In this document: piece after piece, positions 1 to 5,324 of the stretch
Numbering within the stretch: the stretch's first letter is position 1
Layout: the number at the start of each line of letters is the position of its first letter
Assembly: GCA_021816545.1 (NCBI GenBank)
Contig: JAKAXP010000104.1
Span: forward strand, 1-8,036
DNA length: 8,036 nucleotides
Direction: 5' to 3'
From: Bacteroidota bacterium
Lineage (GTDB): Bacteria; Bacteroidota; Bacteroidia; Bacteroidales; VadinHA17
Translations under genes and position numbers: made by a program
Notes under the pieces: model-generated
Seen by the model: the letters and a program-made list of their open reading frames with translations, nothing else
What the model was told of the DNA's origin: nothing
Database searches by the model: none

Positions 1-1560
1 CTGCGACGGCAGTTCAACAAAATCACGGGAGACGCCGCTGGTATATTCGGTATTTGAGAGGAGGCTGTGTAGGGCATGGCCGAACTCGTGGAAGAGGGTG
101 CTTGCCTCATCAGGTGTGAGAAGTGAAGGAGTGTCGCCTGAAGGAGGAGTGAAGTTTGTCACCATGCTTACAAGCGGGGTGACAAAATTGCCCTTTTCGT
201 CAAGTCTCTGTGGCCTCATGGCGCTGCACCATGCACCGCCCCGCTTCGAAGCGCGAGGATGATAGTCAATCATCAGGATTCCTACATGCTTGTTGTCGCG
301 CTTGACTTCAAATGTCTTAACATCAGGATGATACAGCGGAATGTCATTCCTTTCGCTGAACTCCAGGCCGTAGAGCCTGTTGGCAACATAGAACATGCCG
401 TCAGTAACATTCTTTGCAGAGAAATAAGGCCTTGTTTCCTCGTCACTGATGTCATACTTCTCCTTGCGGATCTTCTCGGTGTAGTAGAACCAGTCCCATG
501 GTTCAAGCTTGAAGTTGCCCCCTTCCCTGTCAATAAGTTCCTGCTGTGCAGCCGCCTCAGCTTTGGCCACCGGGAGGGCAGCTTCCCATATCTGTCCAAG
601 GAAATCAAGAACTCTCTCAGGTGTTTTGGCCATGTTGCGTTCAAGCACATAAGCTGCATGACTCTTGTATCCGAGGAGGTTTGCCTTTTCAACGCGGAGC
701 CTTATGATGTCTGCAAGTATCTTGTTGTTGTCATGGTCATTGCCGTTGTTGCCACGCATCGAGTAGCCCCTGAACATCTTTTCCCTGAGGGTCCTGTTGT
801 CTGCGTAGGTCATGAACGGGAAGTAACTGGGAGCCTGAAGGGTGAAGAGCCATTTGCCTTCCATGCCCTTTGCCTTTGCTGCAGCAGAAGCCTGTGCCCT
901 GATCCCTTCGGGAAGACCTGAGAGATCCTGCTCATTGTCAATCACCAGTGTAAAATCATTTGTTTCCGCAAGAAGATTTTCACCGAATTTTACGCCCAGG
1001 AGGGAGAGTTCGCTGTTGAGCTTGCGGAGCTTTTCCTTGTCTTCGGGCGACAGGCCGATACCATTCCTGATGAAACCAATATACTCGTCCTCAAGCAGCT
1101 TGCTCTCCTCTGGTGTGAGGTTGAACTTGTCACGGTTCTCATAGACTGATTTTACTCTTTCAAAGAGTTTCTCATTGAGTGCAATGTCATCCCTGTGCTT
1201 TGAAAAGAGAGGCGACATTTCCCTCTGAAGGGCCTGTATTGAATCATTTGTGTTGGCTCCGCTGAGCGGACCCATTGCGCGCTGTACTTTTTCCAGCAGT
1301 TTGCCCGTGAACTGCAATGCCCTGATAGTATTGTCAAAGGTGGGCTCTTCAGTATTGTTGATGATTGCATTAACTTCAGCCATCTCCTCCTCCATCCCTT
1401 TCAGGAAGGCCGGCTTGAAATGCTCGAATTTGATCTTGTCAAACGGTGGTACCTCAAATGGGGTGTCCCAGTCACAATAGAACGGATTCTCACAGCTCTC
1501 CTTCTTGCAGGAGATTACTCCGAGGGAAGCAATTAAAAGCATGATAAGAAATTTTTTCAT
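1..1560 (-). CDS. M3 family zinc metallopeptidase lipoprotein (Dcp/oligopeptidase type), 3' end cut off
   Basis: Reads leftward from ATG at 1560 and stays open to the window edge, giving 520 residues. The N-terminus (MKKFLIMLLIASLGVISC) is a lipoprotein signal with the acylated cysteine expected at Cys18, so the mature enzyme should be anchored to a membrane on the periplasmic or outer side. The section that follows resembles the M3 N-terminal helical domain (NPF..W.TPFEVPPFDKIKFEHFKPAF). The catalytic motif HEFGH lies at residues 491-495 (bases 76-90), and the third zinc ligand is probably Glu516 in RDFVELPSQ. M3 enzymes are usually near 700 residues, so roughly 180 residues lie outside the window. 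By family it cleaves short peptides, often releasing dipeptides. The H495 to E516 spacing is 21, against 25 in neurolysin and E. coli Dcp as I recall them. A bacterial M3 oligopeptidase of another subgroup remains possible; the family call is firm. Confidence 0.93.
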   Translation of the reverse strand, partial: MKKFLIMLLIASLGVISCKKESCENPFYCDWDTPFEVPPFDKIKFEHFKPAFLKGMEEEMAEVNAIINNTEEPTFDNTIRALQFTGKLLEKVQRAMGPLSGANTNDSIQALQREMSPLFSKHRDDIALNEKLFERVKSVYENRDKFNLTPEESKLLEDEYIGFIRNGIGLSPEDKEKLRKLNSELSLLGVKFGENLLAETNDFTLVIDNEQDLSGLPEGIRAQASAAAKAKGMEGKWLFTLQAPSYFPFMTYADNRTLREKMFRGYSMRGNNGNDHDNNKILADIIRLRVEKANLLGYKSHAAYVLERNMAKTPERVLDFLGQIWEAALPVAKAEAAAQQELIDREGGNFKLEPWDWFYYTEKIRKEKYDISDEETRPYFSAKNVTDGMFYVANRLYGLEFSERNDIPLYHPDVKTFEVKRDNKHVGILMIDYHPRASKRGGAWCSAMRPQRLDEKGNFVTPLVSMVTNFTPPSGDTPSLLTPDEASTLFHEFGHALHSLLSNTEYTSGVSRDFVELPSQ

Positions 1561-1586
1561 AACGGTTGGTGTTTGGGTTTGGAAGG

Positions 1587-1618
1587 CTAAAATATGTATT
1601 AATGCCTTAAATAGCAAA
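1587..1618 (-). promoter_or_regulatory. Candidate Bacteroidota-type promoter for the M3 peptidase
   Basis: On the minus strand, TTTG (1618-1615) is followed after exactly 20 bp by TATTTTAG (1594-1587). The Bacteroidota housekeeping consensus is TTTG, 19-21 bp, TAnnTTTG, so the -7 element has one mismatch. Transcription would begin near 1580, giving a leader of about 20 nt. Placement directly upstream of the gene supports the call; no experiment does. Confidence 0.45.
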
Positions 1619-1644
1619 GGAACAGGTTGTAATTAGCCTGTTTT
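1619..1644 (-). terminator. Weak hairpin downstream of the carboxyltransferase gene
   Basis: AACAGG (1621-1626) pairs perfectly with CCTGTT (1637-1642) around a 10-nt loop; two G-T pairs can extend the stem. It lies 23 nt past the stop codon at 1667-1669. On the minus strand no T-run follows (CCTTTGC), so this is at best a poor intrinsic terminator. The hairpin lies immediately beside the -33 element of the next gene (1615-1618). Confidence 0.25.
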
Positions 1645-1666
1645 GCAGCATACCCCGGTGGGGTTG

Positions 1667-3409
1667 TTAACTGAATTCTATAAGCGGGTCACCCTTTTTA
1701 ATCTTGTCGCCGCTTTTTACAAGGATATTTTTGATGTTGCCGTCACGGTCAGCCTTCACCTCCCTGAAGCTCTTTCCTACCATCAGGTACAGTAGTATCT
1801 CACCTTTTTTGACTTCATCGCCAACATTTAGCAGTTCCTCGTCAGGCCAGAATGTTGAGGTGCCCCCGGAATAAAGAAGGGCAATGCCGTCCTCAGTTGC
1901 ATTGAGGAGTTTTCTCGGGGCTGTTTTTGCCGGAGCACCTTTTGACATCTCGGCATGTTTGTCGTCTATTTCCTTCAGGAACCGTTTCTTTGCAACCCCT
2001 GATTTGTAATCGCGGTATTGCCTGTCATGCATTGCGAGTTCAAACAGTTCCTCCTCATCGGGGCCGACAGGCCAGCCGTTATCGGCCATTTCCTTACGGT
2101 ATTCGTCAAGGGCATCAGGATAGTTGTCCTGCGGGTTTCCTTCATAGAATTCCTTCCCTTCCTTTTTTGCCAGCTCTATAAGTTCAGGAGCCAGAGGCCC
2201 CGGCAGCGTTCCGGCACGGCCCAGAAGCATATCCCAGCTGTTAGGATCAATCATTGCAAATCTTTCCTTTCCGTTCACCAGGGAGACAATATTCATGAGT
2301 GCCACGTTCTTTACATACTGGCTGAAAGGGGTCACCAGTGGCGGATAACCCATCATGGGCCATATGTACTCCACCTCCCTGAAGAGTGATACGACAAGCT
2401 CATCTTCAGTCATCTCCGGCTTGTTCCGGGCCTTCAGTGCGGCATTGATGCCCTGGTGAACCCCTTTCAGGTCAGCCATCATGCTTCCCATCATTCCGCC
2501 CGGCAGGCCCGAGCCGATGAGGAGTGAAGTCATCTGCCTGTTTCGGGGGTCAATGAAGTAACCCAGGAAATCGTCAATGAACTCCTGGGTGAGTGATCTC
2601 ACCTTCATATAGGCATCCATATTTATCTCCGGCACTTCAAAACCGGCATCCTGCATCACAGCATGGACGGCTATAAGGTCAGGATGCACCATCCCCCAGC
2701 TTAAAGGTTCCATCGCCACATCAAGGTAGTCAGCTCCGGCGCGTGCAACCTCAAGCATTGAAGCCACGGACATGCCCGGCCCGCTGTGTCCGTGATACTG
2801 CACCACGATTCCGGGGTATTTTTTCTTTATTCTTTTTACCAGTTCACCAAGAGATGCGGGTCTGCCGACACCTGCCATATCTTTTAGGCATATCTCATCA
2901 GCACCGTATTCAACAACACGGTCAACCACCCCCATGAAATAGTCTACCGTATGTACAGGTGAGTGGGTGATTGAGAGGGCTGCCTGGGATATCATTCCGG
3001 CCTCCTTTGCATATTTCACCGAAAGCTCAAGGTTACGGTGGTCATTCAGCCCGCAGAACGAGCGGGCTATATCCACTCCCTGCGCCTTTTTGACTTTGAA
3101 CATCAGTCTCCTTACATCTGCCGGAACAGGGTACATCCTTATCCCGTTGAGGGCCCGTTCGAGCATGTGTGTCTTTATTCCTGCGCTGTTGAATGGTTTG
3201 ACCCACTCCCTTACGGCAGTGTTCGGGTTCTCACCGTAAAGCAGCTGAACCTGCTCGAACGCACCGCCGTTTGTCTCTATGCGGTCAAAACAACCCATTT
3301 CCACTATATGCGGGGCCACTGCCGTAAGCTGGTCAACCCTGGGCTGGTACTTGCCTGACGACTGCCACATATCGCGGTACAGGAGACTGAATCTTATCTT
3401 CTTTTTCAT
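1667..3409 (-). CDS. oadA: Oxaloacetate decarboxylase alpha / pyruvate carboxylase subunit B-type carboxyltransferase with C-terminal carrier-like domain
   Basis: A 580-residue protein. Residues 5 to about 300 form the HMGL-like carboxyltransferase barrel: R12-D13 in YRDMWQS, K176 in CLKDMAG (the lysine carbamylated in transcarboxylase 5S and pyruvate carboxylase), and H206/H208 in YHGHSG, giving the usual metal-binding set Asp, Lys, His, His. The conserved PYC/OADA region follows to about 470 (GLPGGMMGS, YPPLVTPFSQYV). A charged linker (about 470-500) leads to a biotinyl/lipoyl-like fold (about 501-580) with GDEVKKGEILL and GDKIKKGDPLIEF. In place of the biotin motif AMKM it has VGKS around K546. 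FCGLND (118-123) replaces the common FDALND. Family members move CO2 between oxaloacetate or pyruvate and biotin. In anaerobic Bacteroidota that could serve Na+-linked decarboxylation or anaplerosis. No beta, gamma or biotin carboxylase gene is nearby, so the exact reaction is undecided. Confidence 0.85.
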   Translation of the reverse strand: MKKKIRFSLLYRDMWQSSGKYQPRVDQLTAVAPHIVEMGCFDRIETNGGAFEQVQLLYGENPNTAVREWVKPFNSAGIKTHMLERALNGIRMYPVPADVRRLMFKVKKAQGVDIARSFCGLNDHRNLELSVKYAKEAGMISQAALSITHSPVHTVDYFMGVVDRVVEYGADEICLKDMAGVGRPASLGELVKRIKKKYPGIVVQYHGHSGPGMSVASMLEVARAGADYLDVAMEPLSWGMVHPDLIAVHAVMQDAGFEVPEINMDAYMKVRSLTQEFIDDFLGYFIDPRNRQMTSLLIGSGLPGGMMGSMMADLKGVHQGINAALKARNKPEMTEDELVVSLFREVEYIWPMMGYPPLVTPFSQYVKNVALMNIVSLVNGKERFAMIDPNSWDMLLGRAGTLPGPLAPELIELAKKEGKEFYEGNPQDNYPDALDEYRKEMADNGWPVGPDEEELFELAMHDRQYRDYKSGVAKKRFLKEIDDKHAEMSKGAPAKTAPRKLLNATEDGIALLYSGGTSTFWPDEELLNVGDEVKKGEILLYLMVGKSFREVKADRDGNIKNILVKSGDKIKKGDPLIEFS

Positions 3410-3460
3410 AGCTTCATTAATTATCTGACCCGTTACCGGGGGAAGTTGTCAATGAAGGGT

Positions 3461-3468
3461 CAAAGATA
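3461..3468 (-). promoter_or_regulatory. Candidate -7 element for the carboxyltransferase gene
   Basis: The minus strand reads TATCTTTG (3468 to 3461), an exact TAnnTTTG match and identical to the -7 element proposed for the hypD operon. It would start transcription near 3454, about 45 nt before the ATG at 3409. I see no good TTTG 19-21 bp upstream, so the -33 side is weak. It lies between the gene and the terminator at 3511-3544, as expected for an independent transcription unit. Confidence 0.4.
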
Positions 3469-3510
3469 ATCCGCTTTGCGATTGCAGAATTGATAATTGT
3501 CAGTGATATA

Positions 3511-3544
3511 AAAAGAAAGAAGGTACTTGCGTAAGCACCTTCTT
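3511..3544 (-). terminator. Intrinsic terminator of the small exported-protein gene
   Basis: AAGAAGGT (3517-3524) pairs perfectly with ACCTTCTT (3537-3544). After one mismatch, CTT (3526-3528) pairs with AAG (3533-3535) around a four-base loop. On the minus strand the hairpin is followed by TCTTTTTATA, a T-rich tract. It lies about 70 nt downstream of the stop codon at 3616-3618 and separates that gene from the carboxyltransferase gene. Confidence 0.75.
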
Positions 3545-3567
3545 ATCAACCTAAACCTGATCGTAGA

Positions 3568-3583
3568 CAGGCCGGACGGCCTG
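3568..3583. repeat. Short perfect hairpin with tetraloop
   Basis: CAGGCC (3568-3573) and GGCCTG (3578-3583) form a perfect 6-bp stem with loop GGAC. It lies in the 3' untranslated stretch between the small gene's stop and its terminator. A second stem sits between it and the stop: GGAAGGAA, at about 3589-3596, with TTTCTTCC, at about 3603-3610, with one G-T pair. Both may protect the mRNA end; no function is shown. Confidence 0.4.
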
Positions 3584-3615
3584 ATTAAGGAAGGAAAAAT
3601 TCTTTCTTCCCGGAA

Positions 3616-4074
3616 TTACTCCTTGATGAGTGCCGGGAAATACGATGCAATCAGCATTGTAGCATCAAAATCTTCAGTCGTGCCCTGGGCAATGACCTTC
3701 TGATGGAAGTAGTCATACCTGTCAAGCTTCTCATCACTGGTTGTGAGACCGCTGGCATTGTACTTTGCATCAAGCCTGTTGACCCCGAAGAATTTGCCGT
3801 TGCAGGTGTACATAACCGAAAGTTCATCGGTGATCACAAGGTAGTTCTTGCAGTTCTTCTCCTTGTCAACCAGTACCTTAACCTGCATAGGGGAGTTTTC
3901 ATAACTGATGAGGTAGCATTTCATTTCCTCACCTGCCAGCATCACCGGCTTGTCGCTAAGCTCAATTGTGTAGGTTCCGAGGGGAGTATTTGAATTACCC
4001 CTTACAATTACCTTTCCGAATGACAGCGTTGAAAATGCTGCAAACAGCACCAGACCAAAAATAATTCTTTTCAT
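3616..4074 (-). CDS. Small exported protein of unknown family
   Basis: A 152-residue product from ATG at 4074. An in-frame start at 4185 would add 37 residues, but I prefer 4074 because it places a standard signal peptide at the very N-terminus: MKRI, then a hydrophobic core (IIFGLVLFAAF), then STLSFG, with cleavage likely near residue 20. The mature part of about 130 residues has no further obvious membrane segment and looks beta-rich and soluble (KVIVRG..., GTYTIEL, KNYLVITDELSVMYTCNGKFFGVNRLD). It contains three cysteines (in EEMKCY, EKNCKN and MYTCNG). I do not recognise the family and assign no function. It has its own terminator and is divergent from the hypD operon. A periplasmic or surface location is inferred from the signal peptide alone. 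Confidence 0.72.
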   Translation of the reverse strand: MKRIIFGLVLFAAFSTLSFGKVIVRGNSNTPLGTYTIELSDKPVMLAGEEMKCYLISYENSPMQVKVLVDKEKNCKNYLVITDELSVMYTCNGKFFGVNRLDAKYNASGLTTSDEKLDRYDYFHQKVIAQGTTEDFDATMLIASYFPALIKE

Positions 4075-4100
4075 GACTAACCCGTTTTTGTTTAACACTA

Positions 4101-4134
4101 AACTGTCCTGTAAAAAAGAAAGCGGAACTGTCCT
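4101..4134. repeat. 9-bp direct repeat upstream of the small exported-protein gene
   Basis: AACTGTCCT occurs at 4101-4109 and again at 4126-4134, 25 bp apart, at about 27 and 52 bp upstream of the ATG at 4074 (AGGACAGTT on the coding strand). The position is where an activator or repressor could bind. I found no TAnnTTTG match upstream of this gene, so the promoter itself is not placed. Confidence 0.4.
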
Positions 4135-4293
4135 TTTCCATCTTCTTTCCGATATAAAGACCGGGAACACCCTCCTCTGTTGCATGGTTTTTTTGTTAAA
4201 CTTTTGTTAAGCAACTATTATTTCTCGTATCATTCACATAATCAGTTAATTTACATATATAAAATTTTTGCTTCGCGGTCGCCTGATGACATA

Positions 4294-4325
4294 TTTGGCC
4301 ATTTCAGAATCATTTCATATCTTTG
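4294..4325 (+). promoter_or_regulatory. Bacteroidota-type promoter of the activase-hypD operon
   Basis: TTTG (4294-4297), a 20-bp spacer, then TATCTTTG (4318-4325) matches the Bacteroidota TTTG / TAnnTTTG consensus exactly in both elements and in spacing. Transcription would begin near 4331, leaving a leader of about 160 nt before the activase ATG at 4493. The -7 element overlaps the left arm of the inverted repeat at 4324-4361. Confidence 0.6.
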
Positions 4326-4361
4326 TGTTCCAAATAACGGGTATGAACAGTCTGGAACACA
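4324..4361. promoter_or_regulatory. 9-bp inverted repeat overlapping the operon promoter; possible operator or leader stem
   Basis: TGTGTTCCA (4324-4332) and TGGAACACA (4353-4361) are perfect inverted copies separated by 20 bp. The element GAACA appears at 4345-4349 and 4355-4359, one helical turn apart, and in inverted form (TGTTC) at 4326-4330. The left arm covers the end of the -7 box and the likely transcription start. A protein bound here would block or reshape initiation; if transcribed, the arms could also pair in RNA. Which of these holds is not decided by the sequence. Confidence 0.45.
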
Positions 4362-4386
4362 GGTTTATGATGAACCGCCTCGGCAG

Positions 4387-4449
4387 AAGGCTGTATCATT
4401 GCCTTATGTTCTACGCCCTATAGCCTTTCATCCGGGGCTCATGAAGCCC
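4387..4449 (+). promoter_or_regulatory. Leader with alternative hairpins upstream of the activase gene
   Basis: AAGGC (4387-4391) can pair with GCCTT (4401-4405). The longer AAGGCT (4387-4392) can instead pair with AGCCTT (4422-4427), and the two pairings exclude each other. A third stem, GGGCT (4435-4439) with AGCCC (4445-4449), is followed by a pyrimidine-rich stretch (about 4451-4472). This resembles attenuator layouts, but the stems are short, no T-run directly follows, and I recognise no known riboswitch class. Confidence 0.3.
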
Positions 4450-4492
4450 TGGTCTCTTTCCCTCTTTTTCCCGGAAAACCATTTCTTTAATT

Positions 4493-5293
4493 ATGAAAGG
4501 CTTAATATTCAGTATAAAAAAATATGCAATTCATGACGGCCCAGGTATAAGGGTCACGGTCTTCATGAAAGGATGCCCGCTCGACTGCTGGTGGTGTCAT
4601 AACCCCGAGGGCAAGGAGCTGGCTGTCAGGATGGTTGAAAGAATTGACCGGGTAGGGGATAAGGAGTTCAGGTCACAGGAGCAGGTGGGACACGAATATA
4701 CTCCGGAGGAAATTCTTTCAAAGATCGAGGCTGACCGCGTTTTCATGGAGCACTCAGGCGGCGGTGTCACCTTCTCCGGCGGTGAACCACTGATGCAGCC
4801 TGTATTCCTGCGCGAGACCCTGGCCCTGCTTAAGGATTCAGGCTTCCACACAACGGTAGATACATCAGGATATGCCCGCCGCGAAATACTGCAGTCGGTC
4901 ATGCCCGTTACCGACCTTTTCCTATATGACATAAAGCATACTGACCCGGAAGTTCACAGGAAATTCACAGGTGTCAGCAATGAGCTTATCATCTCAAACC
5001 TTGACATGCTCCTTTCGGAGGGGAAGGATGTAATGATCCGCATCCCTGTCATCCCGGGCGTTTCAGCTGATGCTGTCTACATGGAGCAGCTTCGCGGATT
5101 CATAGAATCGCGCAACAACGGTCATATAAAGGAAATAAACCTGCTGCCCTATCACAAGACAGGCAGCTCCAAGTACCGCCGTTTCGGACTTGACGACAGG
5201 ATGCTGTCCGTCAGCCAGGTATCAAACGGTCATCTTGATGATTACATTGAAATATTAAAACCGCTCGGGATACACGTAAAAAAGGGCGGGTGA
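4493..5293 (+). CDS. Glycyl radical enzyme activase (radical SAM), probable HypD-activating enzyme
   Basis: A 266-residue radical SAM protein that should bind one [4Fe-4S] cluster and S-adenosylmethionine and abstract hydrogen from the glycine of the downstream enzyme. Visible landmarks are the N-terminal IHDGPGIR (13-20), the cluster motif CPLDCWWC (C28, C32, C35; CX3CX2C), SGGEP (95-99), the YDIKH segment (145-149), and RIPVIPG (183-189). There are no other cysteines. Most activases outside the pyruvate formate-lyase group are about 300 residues, with an eight-cysteine ferredoxin-like insert after the first cluster motif. Here that place is taken by a short cysteine-free stretch (about 40-70). 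The gene stops 31 nt before hypD, so the two are surely cotranscribed. There is no clear Shine-Dalgarno. The ATG at 4493 is chosen because the family N-terminus (GLIFSIKKYAIHDGPGIR) begins right after it. Pairing with hypD gives the target; the sequence itself is only family-specific. Confidence 0.92.
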   Translation: MKGLIFSIKKYAIHDGPGIRVTVFMKGCPLDCWWCHNPEGKELAVRMVERIDRVGDKEFRSQEQVGHEYTPEEILSKIEADRVFMEHSGGGVTFSGGEPLMQPVFLRETLALLKDSGFHTTVDTSGYARREILQSVMPVTDLFLYDIKHTDPEVHRKFTGVSNELIISNLDMLLSEGKDVMIRIPVIPGVSADAVYMEQLRGFIESRNNGHIKEINLLPYHKTGSSKYRRFGLDDRMLSVSQVSNGHLDDYIEILKPLGIHVKKGG

Positions 5294-5310
5294 AACAAGA
5301 AACACAGGCA

Positions 5311-5314
5311 GGAG
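5311..5314 (+). promoter_or_regulatory. Ribosome binding site that fixes the hypD start
   Basis: GGAG at 5311-5314 lies 10 nt before ATG 5325. A TTG at 5319 is in frame but would be only 4 nt away, and ATG 5331 would be 16 nt away. ATG 5325 is therefore the best start. It is one of the few recognisable Shine-Dalgarno sequences in the window. Confidence 0.6.
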
Positions 5315-5324
5315 ACACTTGACT

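Larger units (their letters stand above)
4075..4492. other. Divergent intergenic region (418 bp)
   Basis: This stretch separates the leftward small exported-protein gene from the rightward activase-hypD operon. I see no credible gene in it. An open frame starting at 4180 on the plus strand runs into the activase gene in another frame and has no family features. The left part holds the AACTGTCCT direct repeat. The middle (about 4185-4270) is very AT-rich, with TTTTGTTAA twice at 4191-4199 and 4202-4210. The right part holds the operon promoter and its leader. Both transcription units are presumably controlled from here. Confidence 0.6.

Noticed and set aside
259..921. 220-codon frame on the plus strand opposite the M3 peptidase
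   Set aside because: The minus-strand frame encodes a clear lipoprotein signal, the M3 fold and HEFGH without interruption; the plus-strand frame is its shadow.
4075..4185. Longer N-terminus (start at 4185) for the small exported protein
   Set aside because: It would put 37 residues with several arginines before a perfect signal peptide; the start at 4074 gives a normal exported protein.
4191..4210. TTTTGTTAA repeated twice and a near-palindrome TTGTTAAGCAA as a possible FNR-like site
   Set aside because: The match to an FNR-type palindrome is poor and AT-rich DNA readily gives such repeats; noted only as sequence texture.
4434..4472. GGGCT/AGCCC hairpin followed by a pyrimidine tract as an intrinsic terminator before the activase
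   Set aside because: The stem is only 5 bp and the tract is mixed C and T rather than a T-run directly after the stem; kept only as part of the leader description.
4180..4536. Open frame of 118 codons on the plus strand in the intergenic region
   Set aside because: It overlaps the promoter, leader and the start of the activase in another frame, shows no family features, and has low-complexity composition of non-coding DNA.
5319..5324. TTG start for hypD two codons upstream
   Set aside because: The GGAG site is only 4 nt from this TTG but 10 nt from ATG 5325, so the ATG is better placed.
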